From Lewinellaceae bacterium (lineage in GTDB: Bacteria > Bacteroidota > Bacteroidia > Chitinophagales > Saprospiraceae): a DNA stretch of 64,000 bases. The stretch is taken from NCBI GenBank assembly GCA_020636255.1, contig JACJYE010000004.1:429623-493622 (forward strand). Reading direction: 5' to 3'. Made by a program: the position numbers and the translations under genes. Shown piece after piece: positions 52,776-60,929 of the stretch. The first letter of the stretch is position 1, and each line of letters starts with the position of its first letter. The notes under the pieces are model-generated. The model was not told where the DNA came from. It was given only the letters and a program-made list of their open reading frames with translations, and ran no database searches.

Positions 52776-54377
52776 ATGGAACACAATCAGGAAAATAAAG
52801 GCATCGGCCGCCGGGATATCCTCAAAGGGCTGGCCGCCCTGCCCGTATTGGGCGCGTTTTTCGCCAGCGCAGGCTTCAAAAGCGCTCACGACAAACGGAT
52901 CCGCAACAGCATCCTGGAAGAACTCAACGTCAAGGCGGCCGCGCCGCCGCCATCAGGCCCCATGGCGGGCCCGCCCGTCAATATCGGCCTGATCGGTTTC
53001 GGCATCAGGGGTGAGCAGCTGACGCGCGCCCTGGGCTTCGCCACGCCCGAGTGGATAGAAAAGATCAAAACCGATACCCTCGCGCCGCCCCACGATACCC
53101 GCCTCCAGGATTATTTCGACCAGGAAAACCTCAATATCAATATCGCCGGGGTATGCGACATCTTCGACGCACACCGGGATAAAGCTATCGAAGCCACCTC
53201 GCGCAACGGCCATACGCCCAAAGCGTTCAGCGACTTCCGGAAAATGCTGGAAGACCCCGATATCGACGCCGTTGTAGTCGCCACGCCCGACCACTGGCAC
53301 GCACCGATCGCGATCGCGGCCCTGCAGGCCGGCAAACACGTGTATGTCGAGAAATGTATGACCCACAAACTGGGCGAGACCTACGCCTTGTACGAAACGG
53401 CCAGGAACAGCAAAGCCATCCTGCAGGTCGGGCACCAGCACAGGCAGACGCAGAGCTTCCTCACTGCGCAGGACATCATCCGCAAGAACGTGCTGGGGCA
53501 CGTTTCCCTTATCCAGACCAATACCAACCGCAACGATGATATGGGGGCCTGGCAATACGATATCCACCCCGACGCCAACCCGCGCACGGTCGACTGGCAG
53601 GCTTTTCTGGGCAACGCCCCCGAGATCCCGTTCAACGCCGAGCACCTGTTCCGCTGGCGCAAATACTGGGCCTACGGCACCGGCCTCGCCGGCGACCTGC
53701 TGACCCACGATTTCGACCGCGTCAACTGCCTGCTCAACATGGGCATACCCAGCGCCGTCACCGCTTCCGGTGGTATCTATACGCACCGCGACAACCGCGA
53801 GGTCCCCGACGTCTTCCAGGTCGTTATGGAGTACCCCGACTTCTTCATGGGCAGCAGCCAGGCAGAAGGCAAAGAAAAGGGCATGACGTTCCTGTACAGC
53901 GCTTCCCTGGGCAACCAGTACGACCGCGGCACCCTGCTCATGGGACACGACGGCACCATGGAGCTGGCCCAGGCGCTCACTGTATATGCCGACCCCGTAT
54001 CGACCCGTTACCTGCCTATGATCGAAGAAGGCATCATCCAGCCCGATGTGCCGATCTATGCTTATGACCCGAGTGCAGAAGGCATCGACGCCGTCACCGG
54101 CGCAACGGCCAAGTACTTTGCCAATAAAGGCCTGATGTACACCTACCGCGACGGCAAGCGGGTGGACTCCACCCTGCTGCACCTCCGCGAATGGCTGAGC
54201 GCCATCCGCAACGGAGGCACGGTCAGCGCCGGTATACAGCAGGGGTTCGAAGAGGCCATTTCCGCACACATGTCCACCATCTCCTACCGCACCGGCAAGC
54301 GGGTGGGATGGGACCCCGTCGCCCAAAGGGTGACAGGCGTTGAAGACAGCGAACTGGAAGCGATCGGAATGGCGTAG
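52776..54377 (+). CDS. Gfo/Idh/MocA family oxidoreductase with Tat-like signal
   Basis: A protein of 533 residues. The N-terminus has R12-R13-D-I-L-K and a hydrophobic stretch (GLAALPVLGAFFASAGF), a twin-arginine signal, so the enzyme is probably exported folded with its cofactor. The NAD(P) Rossmann fold follows: INIGLIGFGIRGEQ region, VCDIFDAHRDKAIEAT, PDHWHAPIAIAALQAGKHVY and EKCMTHKLGET in place of the usual EKP. The C-terminal alpha/beta domain includes GDLLTHDFDRVNCLL. A periplasmic sugar or inositol dehydrogenase is likely; the substrate is unknown. It pairs with the DoxX gene. Confidence 0.86.
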   Translation: MEHNQENKGIGRRDILKGLAALPVLGAFFASAGFKSAHDKRIRNSILEELNVKAAAPPPSGPMAGPPVNIGLIGFGIRGEQLTRALGFATPEWIEKIKTDTLAPPHDTRLQDYFDQENLNINIAGVCDIFDAHRDKAIEATSRNGHTPKAFSDFRKMLEDPDIDAVVVATPDHWHAPIAIAALQAGKHVYVEKCMTHKLGETYALYETARNSKAILQVGHQHRQTQSFLTAQDIIRKNVLGHVSLIQTNTNRNDDMGAWQYDIHPDANPRTVDWQAFLGNAPEIPFNAEHLFRWRKYWAYGTGLAGDLLTHDFDRVNCLLNMGIPSAVTASGGIYTHRDNREVPDVFQVVMEYPDFFMGSSQAEGKEKGMTFLYSASLGNQYDRGTLLMGHDGTMELAQALTVYADPVSTRYLPMIEEGIIQPDVPIYAYDPSAEGIDAVTGATAKYFANKGLMYTYRDGKRVDSTLLHLREWLSAIRNGGTVSAGIQQGFEEAISAHMSTISYRTGKRVGWDPVAQRVTGVEDSELEAIGMA

Positions 54378-54380
54378 GCT

Positions 54381-54467
54381 GCATAGCATCATCGCGTGGC
54401 CTTTCGGGAATGTAGATGCTCGATAACAGCCCGGGCCGGGCTGTTATCGATGCTATGCCCTTCGGGC
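54381..54467. other. Nested palindromes and short direct repeats after the oxidoreductase gene
   Basis: Inner perfect inverted repeat: TCGATAACAGCCCG (54420-54433) and CGGGCTGTTATCGA (54437-54450) with a 3-base loop. Outer arms GCATAGCATC (54381-54390) and GATGCTATGC (54449-54458) are also perfect but share two bases with the inner arm, so only one can form at a time. A GCCC-TTC-GGGC hairpin follows (54457-54467). A block near 54401 is repeated imperfectly near 54458 (TTCGGG ... TAGATGCT). The element may be a terminator without a U tract, or a repeat of unknown nature. Confidence 0.7.
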
Positions 54468-54593
54468 GATAGATGCTTTGGATAACTTATGCTATTTAGA
54501 ATGGCTTATGTTCCAAACCACCTGTAGCACACGAAAAAATATAACTGAAAGGCAATAGAAAACAGCATAAGCCCATTGTTGTATGAAAAAAAC

Positions 54594-55289
54594 ATGAAAC
54601 GACCCTTTCTCCTGATCGGAGCCCTTTTGCTGGGAACTGCCGTTTTAGCTCAGGCCGAGTTCGGCTGGGGCGTGGAAGTATACCCCAACTACTCAGGCCG
54701 GCGGCTCGTCGCGCAGTCGACGATATCCCGGGAGGACATCAACAAGCTGGAAGCCCTGGAATCGGGGCGTTTATCCTATACGGCCGGCCTATTTGCACAA
54801 TGGCGTGGCCAGCGCGCAGGGTTCCAGACGGGCCTGCGTTTTATGGAAACGGGTTATCAGACCATCCGCACCAACCTCACTGCCGACGACAACCCTCCTG
54901 AGGGCGCCGAACAAAAGCGGGATATCTACCAGAACCTCAACCTGGAAATACCGGCGGAGCTGCAATTCTATCAGCAACTGGACGATAAGAACCATTTCTT
55001 TTTTATGATAGGGCTATCGCTGGCATACAACATCAGCAATTACCACAACACCGCCTTCTATACTGGTGAAAGCCGGGATGTGCGCCGCGAAAAAGAGGAC
55101 AATGCAGCCTTCAACAGCATTCTCTACAGCTTTCAGTCGGGCATGGGCTGGGAGCACCGGTTCAGCGAAGGTTTCTCAATGGTATTGCAACCCGCATTCC
55201 AGTTCTGGCCGACCGCTTTGCTGAAGGAGAACGATATCAACCGCAACCTCTATTCCTTCGGCCTGCGGCTCGGAGCTAAATGGCGATAG
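54594..55289 (+). CDS. Outer-membrane beta-barrel protein (PorT-like)
   Basis: A protein of 231 residues from ATG 54594 (MKRPFLLIGALLLGTAVLAQ). The signal peptide is clear. The mature protein is a run of amphipathic strands with Gly/aromatic turns: FGWGVEVYPNYSGRRL, YTAGLFAQWRGQRAGFQTGL and a final YSFGLRLGAKWR with an aromatic/basic terminus. The fold resembles the small outer-membrane barrel proteins often annotated as porin family or PorT. No specific role can be assigned. It lies 216 bp after the oxidoreductase gene, past the palindromic region. Confidence 0.75.
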   Translation: MKRPFLLIGALLLGTAVLAQAEFGWGVEVYPNYSGRRLVAQSTISREDINKLEALESGRLSYTAGLFAQWRGQRAGFQTGLRFMETGYQTIRTNLTADDNPPEGAEQKRDIYQNLNLEIPAELQFYQQLDDKNHFFFMIGLSLAYNISNYHNTAFYTGESRDVRREKEDNAAFNSILYSFQSGMGWEHRFSEGFSMVLQPAFQFWPTALLKENDINRNLYSFGLRLGAKWR

Positions 55290-55379
55290 GAGCTGATTAT
55301 TCAGGGGTGGCCCAAAACCTTTTTAGCCTTTCAGGTTTTATAGCAAAGTAACAATAGCTGCACACGAAAAAACCACTCC

Positions 55380-56357
55380 ATGGAATACAGAAAACTCGGC
55401 CGGTCGGGCCTGCAGGTTAGCGCATTATCCTTTGGTTCGTGGCTCACTTTTGGCAAACAGGTGAGCGACGATGTCGCAGAAAAGCTGATGGCCACAGCCT
55501 ACGACAACGGCGTCAATTTTTTTGACAATGCCGAGATATACTCCCGCGGGCAATCGGAGATCGTCATGGGAAAGATCCTCAGTAAAATGAACTGGCAAAG
55601 AAGTTCATACCTCGTTTCCAGCAAAGTGTTCTGGGGCGACGGCGGCAAGCTGCCCAACCAGACGGGCCTGAGCCGCAAGCACATCTTCGAAGCCTGCCAC
55701 GCTTCCCTGAAGCGCTTGCAGGTAGACTACATCGACCTGTACTTCTGCCACCGCCCCGACCGGAACACGCCCATCGAGGAGACCGTCTGGGCGATGAACC
55801 ACCTCCTGCAACAGGGCAAGATCCTCTACTGGGGCACTTCCGAATGGTCGGCCCAGGAGATCATGGAAGCGCACATGGTTGCCCGCGGCCTCAACCTCGT
55901 GGGCCCCACCATGGAGCAGCCCCAGTACAATATGTTCCACCGAAGAAGAGTAGAGGCGGAATACAGCAGGATATACCAGGGCGTGGGCCTGGGTACGACG
56001 ATATGGTCGCCCCTGGCATCCGGCGTGCTTACCGACAAATACCTGGGCCAGTTCCCCGAAGGCACCCGCCTGGGCATGGAAGGCCTGGAATGGCTGCGGA
56101 ACAACGCCCTGACGGAAGAGCGGCTCGACAAGGTGCGGCAGCTGAAGCCCCTTGCCGATGAGCTCCAAACCAGCATCGCCGTGCTGGCCCTCGCCTGGTG
56201 CCTGAAGAACCCCAACGTCAGCTCGGTGATCCTGGGCGGCTCCAAGGTAACCCAGCTCGAAGAGAACCTCAAAGCGCTGGACGTCGTGCCCACACTTACC
56301 GCCGATGCGATGGAGCGCATCGAGCATATTCTGGACAACCGCCCAGAAGCCGGGTAG
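55380..56357 (+). CDS. Aldo/keto reductase
   Basis: A protein of 325 residues, similar to the voltage-gated K channel beta-subunit/YghZ branch. The barrel starts MEYRKLGRSGLQVSALSFGS. The catalytic residues are Asp in NGVNFFDNAEIYS, Tyr in the same segment, Lys in SYLVSSKVFW and His in LYFCHRPDRNTP. The NADP(H)-binding region is near the end (NVSSVILGGSKVTQLEENL). It is a cytosolic oxidoreductase that reduces carbonyl compounds; the substrate is unknown. It is a single gene between the barrel protein and the sterol desaturase gene. Confidence 0.92.
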   Translation: MEYRKLGRSGLQVSALSFGSWLTFGKQVSDDVAEKLMATAYDNGVNFFDNAEIYSRGQSEIVMGKILSKMNWQRSSYLVSSKVFWGDGGKLPNQTGLSRKHIFEACHASLKRLQVDYIDLYFCHRPDRNTPIEETVWAMNHLLQQGKILYWGTSEWSAQEIMEAHMVARGLNLVGPTMEQPQYNMFHRRRVEAEYSRIYQGVGLGTTIWSPLASGVLTDKYLGQFPEGTRLGMEGLEWLRNNALTEERLDKVRQLKPLADELQTSIAVLALAWCLKNPNVSSVILGGSKVTQLEENLKALDVVPTLTADAMERIEHILDNRPEAG

Positions 56358-56364
56358 CAGTCTT

Positions 56365-56395
56365 TTTGGACAATTGCAAAAAGCGGTTAATTTTG
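56365..56395 (+). promoter_or_regulatory. Bacteroidota-type promoter of the sterol desaturase gene
   Basis: TTTG (56365-56368), 19 bases, TAATTTTG (56388-56395): an exact match to TTTG-N19-TAnnTTTG. It lies between the end of the aldo/keto reductase gene and the ATG at 56420. Confidence 0.7.
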
Positions 56396-56419
56396 CCGGT
56401 TGAACATCAATACTGAAAC

Positions 56420-57319
56420 ATGGTCGTACCCGCGGCTGAAGAGATCCTCTTAAAGCTATCAACGCCACTCTACACGGGCCTCATCCTCACCGAAATGGTG
56501 TTGAGCCACTGGCATGGCAAAAAGGCCTATACGGTAAAGGATACGTTGTCCAACCTCTACCTGACCTCGCTCAACCTTGGCATCGATGCCATCGTTCGCG
56601 TTTTTTACCTGGCGGTGCTCCTGTTCTGCTTCCAGTGGCGGGTTGTCCCTGAATGGCCCTCGGCAGCGGCCTACTGGCTGGTTTTATTTATCCTCGAAGA
56701 CTTCGTCTTCTACCTGTTGCACTACGTCGACCACTACTGCCGGCTGTTCTGGGCCATCCACGTCACCCATCACAGCTCCGAGCATTTCAACCTGACCACG
56801 GGTTTCCGCTCTTCCGTGTTCCAGCCTCTTTACCGTTTCATATATTTTATCCCCCTGGCGCTGCTGGGCTTCCACCCTGCCGACATCGTGCTGATGTTCT
56901 CCGCAACGCAGATCTACGGCATATTGGTGCACACCTGTTACGACATCCGCTTCGGGCCGCTGGAGTGGCTGCTCGTTTCCCCCTCGCACCACCGCGTGCA
57001 CCACGCTTCCAATGTCGAGTATCTCGACCGGAATATGGGTATGTGCTTAATAATATGGGACCGCCTTTTCGGCACTTTCCAGCCCGAATCCAGGTCGATC
57101 CCCATCAGGTATGGCCTCACCACCCAACCCGATGATATGGGCCCCGTAAACATGGTTTTCCACGAATGGAAAGCCCTTTGGAAAGATGTGCGGCATGCGC
57201 CGAGCTTACGGATAGCCCTGAAATACCTGTTCTACCCTCCCGGCTGGTCGCACGACGGGCACTCGAAAACGAGCAAACAGCTCAGGGAACAGTATCTCGG
57301 GCAGGTAAAAGGGCAGTGA
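56420..57319 (+). CDS. Sterol desaturase / fatty acid hydroxylase family protein
   Basis: A protein of 299 residues with four or more membrane segments (first about 55-72, VRVFYLAVLLFCF). The di-iron histidine boxes are complete: LHYVDH (H101, H105), HVTHHSSEH (114-122), H171 in VHTCYD, and SPSHHRVHH (H190, H191, H194, H195). These are the ligands of the fatty acid hydroxylase superfamily, which hydroxylates or desaturates lipids at the membrane. In Bacteroidota the substrate may be a sphingolipid, sterol or carotenoid; no pathway gene is nearby. A strong promoter-like motif precedes it. Confidence 0.9.
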   Translation: MVVPAAEEILLKLSTPLYTGLILTEMVLSHWHGKKAYTVKDTLSNLYLTSLNLGIDAIVRVFYLAVLLFCFQWRVVPEWPSAAAYWLVLFILEDFVFYLLHYVDHYCRLFWAIHVTHHSSEHFNLTTGFRSSVFQPLYRFIYFIPLALLGFHPADIVLMFSATQIYGILVHTCYDIRFGPLEWLLVSPSHHRVHHASNVEYLDRNMGMCLIIWDRLFGTFQPESRSIPIRYGLTTQPDDMGPVNMVFHEWKALWKDVRHAPSLRIALKYLFYPPGWSHDGHSKTSKQLREQYLGQVKGQ

Positions 57320-57336
57320 ATTTCCGGCCCCGGAAC

Positions 57337-58506
57337 CTATTCGTCAACAAACCCGGCCGAAAGCCGGCGCCGCAGGCTCCAGCGCAGATCGTCCACCGCA
57401 TCATCCAGCATCTGCCAGTCGGAAGGGAACATCCAGCACGTCCCTGAAACAGAAGGGCACTGCCCGCTGAGCGCGCGTGTATCTCCGGTGATCGTGGAAT
57501 ATTCATTGGACCAGGTATCGTCACCATCCAATCTGTCCCAACTCAGCTCCCGGCCTGTTCGTTGGCCGATGGCCTTCAATATCAGGGTTGCTTCCGCCCA
57601 CTTGCTTTGAACGACGGTTGTTACCGCAGCCGATACATCGACTATGACGGGTTCCTTAATCTCGATATAAGCGGAGTCTTTCTCGCTCCATTCGCGCCGC
57701 GTTGTAAAACCTTCCTCCACTTTGGCCGTAGCCCAACAGGTGCTCACCTGCTCTTCATCGCCGCTGACGTAGAGGCTTTCAAAATACATTTCCAGTTCGT
57801 AGTCCATCTCCTGCCCGGCGGGAGGGCTCAGATGGATCACCTGCCAGCCCGATTCAAGTGGAAAAGTGAAACCCTGCAGCAGGCGCGGCATCTGCTGCCT
57901 GTCGTCGTACCGATACCCGTAAAATGGGTTGTCCATTGGTTTCAGCAGGATGTGGGTAGTACCCAGCTGTTTCATTTCCGCATGAAGGCCGGCACTCTGC
58001 CGGAAGCCGGGTATGTATTGCCAGCTTTGCTCCAGGAAGCCGTAGGCCTTACGGGCCTCCCGCCGGTTGCCGGAGCGTGCGGCAGGCACGTATTCCTGGG
58101 CGCGGGCATAATAATAGATGGCCGACCTCTCGCGGGCCTTTTCATTGAGTGCCCATACTGCGACGGTGTCGATCACCAGCGTGATGCCCTGTAGTTCCAA
58201 TGCCTGCAGCACGGCCGTCATCCGGGCCTGGCGATGCAGGGCCTGCTGGGTCTTCTCAAACACCTGCGGCCAGGCCTCCGGCATTGCATTGTCGGGCCAG
58301 GCCTCCAGCAACTGGCGGTCGCGGATGGCAATGAGGTTTGCCGACCGTTGAAAGGCATCCAGCGTTTTGGGCTTATACCGGCCCCGTTCGAGGCGTTTGA
58401 GGCATATCTCAAGCGCTGTATCGGGCCGGCCGTTTTCCAGCAACTTCGCTGGGTTGGCACAGCTGTAACACAGGGGTAAAAGGAGTAGAGCGTAGATTGT
58501 CTTCAT
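57337..58506 (-). CDS. Lipoprotein of unknown function
   Basis: A protein of 389 residues from ATG 58506 (MKTIYALLLLPLCYSC), a lipoprotein signal with lipobox LCYSC. The first half is helical: ALEICLKRLERGRYKPKTLD, then RAQEYVPAARSGNRREARKA. The second half is beta-rich, with FPLESGWQVIHLSPPAGQEM and SGTCWMFPSDWQMLDDAVDD. I do not recognise the family. The helical repeats at the start could be TPR-like. It is convergent with the sterol desaturase gene with a 17-bp gap. Confidence 0.55.
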   Translation of the reverse strand: MKTIYALLLLPLCYSCANPAKLLENGRPDTALEICLKRLERGRYKPKTLDAFQRSANLIAIRDRQLLEAWPDNAMPEAWPQVFEKTQQALHRQARMTAVLQALELQGITLVIDTVAVWALNEKARERSAIYYYARAQEYVPAARSGNRREARKAYGFLEQSWQYIPGFRQSAGLHAEMKQLGTTHILLKPMDNPFYGYRYDDRQQMPRLLQGFTFPLESGWQVIHLSPPAGQEMDYELEMYFESLYVSGDEEQVSTCWATAKVEEGFTTRREWSEKDSAYIEIKEPVIVDVSAAVTTVVQSKWAEATLILKAIGQRTGRELSWDRLDGDDTWSNEYSTITGDTRALSGQCPSVSGTCWMFPSDWQMLDDAVDDLRWSLRRRLSAGFVDE

Positions 58507-58533
58507 AGCTAACATGGATTTTCTACTCTTTAG

Positions 58534-58697
58534 AGAGCTTGTTTGGAGGCCACCCTTTGAGCTGCAAAGGCCACTTTTTCGGTGATACTGCGTTGCTTTT
58601 TTTGACCGTACCTTTGGGTACGCTCTTCAAAAAGACGCCTTGTCTCACCAAAAAATTGCCGCTTTTCGCTATCAAAAGCGGCCTCCAAACAAGCTCT
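58534..58697. mobile_element. 164-bp inverted-repeat element, MITE-like (full copy)
   Basis: Perfect 18-bp terminal inverted repeats: AGAGCTTGTTTGGAGGCC (58534-58551) and GGCCTCCAAACAAGCTCT (58680-58697). The arms keep pairing imperfectly inward (ACCCTTTGAGCT / GCTATCAAAAGC and TTTTTCGGTGA / TCACCAAAAAA) and close at a GTACC-TTTG-GGTAC centre, so the whole element can fold as one long hairpin. It codes for no protein. Deleted relatives lie at 34864-34931 and 24819-24861. It fills about half of the 317-bp gap 58507-58823; I see nothing else in that gap. Confidence 0.85.
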
Positions 58698-58823
58698 AAG
58701 ATATTACACTCCTTTCCCCTGCTGTATTAAGGAAAATTTAAAACGTGCTGTAGGCGCTGTTAAAAAACGGCTATTCGGATAGATGTCCTTTAACACTTGT
58801 ACTTGTACCGAGGCGAATGTACT

Positions 58824-59324
58824 TCAACATCCAGATAATTTCGCCGGAAGGGCCAGCACGCCTTTCGGAGGGTTGAACTCGAAGCGCATGATCTCGAAGC
58901 CGTTGATGAATTCAGATTTGAGGCGGATGGTGCCGTCCGAAAACCAACCGTGCTGTATCCCCTGCCTGAGGCCGTTCTCGTAATTGTCTTCGTAATACTT
59001 CTGCCCATTATCGAAATACCCCGTCACCTTGCCATGCAGCACGCCTTTGCGGTAGTGGAAATCCCGCTCGAGGCTGCCGCTGTCTTTCCAGCTCACCATG
59101 CGGCTGACATAACCGTCTTCGATGTAGTAATCCATAGTTACGCCCTCTGCGGGGTAATACTGTGACGCCGTGCCCGTGAAGTACGCGCCACCCTTTTTAT
59201 ACATGATGGGCTTGCCATCGGTTACTTCGGCCTGCAGTGCCTTCAGCGATACTTTTTGGGATTGGCCATAGTGCAGCGCAGGTATCATCAGTGCGATTAG
59301 GAAAAGGAAAAAACGCAGTTGCAT
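58824..59324 (-). CDS. MORN-repeat-like (YwqK-type) protein
   Basis: A protein of 166 residues from ATG 59324 (MQLRFFLFLIALMIPALHYGQ), with a signal peptide. The mature part holds short MORN-like beta-hairpin repeats: DFHYRKGVLHGKVTGYFDNG and YYEDNYENGLRQGIQHGWFS, then DGTIRLKSEFINGFE. YwqK-type proteins with this repeat are sometimes named antitoxins, but with a signal peptide and no toxin gene nearby that label is not supported. The function is unknown; an exported scaffold or signal protein is possible. Confidence 0.72.
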   Translation of the reverse strand: MQLRFFLFLIALMIPALHYGQSQKVSLKALQAEVTDGKPIMYKKGGAYFTGTASQYYPAEGVTMDYYIEDGYVSRMVSWKDSGSLERDFHYRKGVLHGKVTGYFDNGQKYYEDNYENGLRQGIQHGWFSDGTIRLKSEFINGFEIMRFEFNPPKGVLALPAKLSGC

Positions 59325-59411
59325 AAGCTTTGGGTTTTGTTCAGAAAAATTAGGATTACGGGGATAAATGTATCCAGTATTCACCTTAAAAACCCGGCCT
59401 TTACATTTCCT

Positions 59412-60860
59412 TTACAAAGTTTTACGGATATCCTGTATCCGGGCCAGCAAAGCCTGCATATCCCCGGGAGCTGTAAACGGGTTGCTGAGCGTGACGCGCA
59501 GGAAAACCCGCCCCCGGAGATCCGTTTTTACAATATAAAACCGCCCTTCTTCCACGATGGCCCGGCGGATAGCGCCATTGAGCACATTAGCCGCTTCCTC
59601 CGGCATGCCATCGGCCTTGTACCGGAAGCACACGATATTGCACTGTGGTTCAGCAGCCAGTTCGAAGCCCTCCGTTTCCCGGACAAGGGCGGCGAAACGC
59701 CGGCCGTGCTCCATTACCCTGCCAAGGTATTGTTCCCACAGTTCCGGGCCGTAGATGCGAAGCAGGGTGTAGGCTTTCAGCCCCATCATCAGCTTGGTGC
59801 ATTCGAAGGTGCGCTTTGCCAGGTTGAACCATTCTTCATCCGATTCCTGGTTCCAGAGGTATTGGGCGCGCTGGCTGAAGGTGCGGAACGCCTGGCTGCC
59901 ATCGCGAAAAATGAGCGCGGTGGCCACCACCGGCGTCAGCAACATCTTGTGGAAATCCATAACCACCGAGTCGGCGCGTTCGATGCCGGCCAGCAGGTGG
60001 CGGTGCGGCGGCGAGAACGCCAGGGCGCCGCCATGAGCACCGTCGACGTGGAACCAGAGCCCATGGCCCCGGCAGAAATCGGCGATAACATCCAGCCTGT
60101 CAAAAGAGCCTGTTGACGTGGTGCAGGCGCTGCCCACAACGGCGATGACATGCCTGCCGTCCCGCCTGGCCCTTTCGAGGTATTCCGGGAGCAGCTCGGT
60201 GCGCATGCGATAAGTTTCGTCGGCCGGCACCTTGATGATGCCGCCTTCTCCCCAGCCCATGATGCGCACTGCCCTGTCGACGCAGTAGTGGGCTTCTTCC
60301 GATACCAGCACCGCCAGCCGCTCTTTTTGCCCTTCCTGCCAGGCCGGCGAGGGCGATCTGGCGCTGCGTGCCGCCAGCAGCGCCGTCAGGTTCGCCAGGC
60401 TGCCGCCCGAGGTCATCACCCCGTCCGCCTCCTGCCCGAAGCCCATCTTTTTGGCGACAGCCTTAACCACAACCCGCTCGATGGCCGTACCGGCAGCACC
60501 CATTTCGTAGACGCCCATACCATTGTTCAGAAAGCCGTCGGCCAGGCCTGCCAGAGCGGCCAGAGGCGCTGACGGGCTGACCTGATGCCCCATATAACGG
60601 GGATGATGGATGCGGATGGAAGACTCCAGCACCTCCGCGAATAAGGCCTGAGGCGTAGTATCTCCGCCTTTCTCGAGCCCCTCCTCCCAATAGCGGTATT
60701 GATCCTGCGGCTCCTGCCAGGGCAAGGCATGGGGCAGCTCGCCGGAGGTAGCGGAATGGAGAAAATTTGCGAGCAGGTCGATGAGTTCGTGGCCGTTCCT
60801 GCGGAAGTGCTCCGCATCGAAGGCCTGGCGGATAAGGTCATCTTTGTGTTGCATAGACAT
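59412..60860 (-). CDS. Group II PLP-dependent decarboxylase (aromatic-L-amino-acid type)
   Basis: A protein of 482 residues. I start it at ATG 60860 (MSMQHKDDLIRQAFDAEHF). The frame stays open 1.3 kb further upstream, but that part overlaps the divergent amidase gene and has no matching protein. The PLP lysine is in DFHKM at about residue 305. Other motifs are RYMGHQVSPSAPLAALAGLA, VMTSGGSLANLTALLAARSA, VVGSACTTSTGSFDRLDVIA and FHVDGAHGGAL. This matches DOPA/tryptophan decarboxylase-like enzymes; the amino acid is unknown. It is cytosolic and divergent from the amidase. Confidence 0.9.
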   Translation of the reverse strand: MSMQHKDDLIRQAFDAEHFRRNGHELIDLLANFLHSATSGELPHALPWQEPQDQYRYWEEGLEKGGDTTPQALFAEVLESSIRIHHPRYMGHQVSPSAPLAALAGLADGFLNNGMGVYEMGAAGTAIERVVVKAVAKKMGFGQEADGVMTSGGSLANLTALLAARSARSPSPAWQEGQKERLAVLVSEEAHYCVDRAVRIMGWGEGGIIKVPADETYRMRTELLPEYLERARRDGRHVIAVVGSACTTSTGSFDRLDVIADFCRGHGLWFHVDGAHGGALAFSPPHRHLLAGIERADSVVMDFHKMLLTPVVATALIFRDGSQAFRTFSQRAQYLWNQESDEEWFNLAKRTFECTKLMMGLKAYTLLRIYGPELWEQYLGRVMEHGRRFAALVRETEGFELAAEPQCNIVCFRYKADGMPEEAANVLNGAIRRAIVEEGRFYIVKTDLRGRVFLRVTLSNPFTAPGDMQALLARIQDIRKTL

Positions 60861-60929
60861 TATCAAATGAAAATATGAACCGGATTTGATATCTTTCCGG
60901 AAAGCAAAGCTAACGAATCCTAACCAACG

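Noticed and set aside
52953..54392. 479-codon minus-strand frame opposite the oxidoreductase
   Set aside because: It is a shadow of a complete conserved gene.
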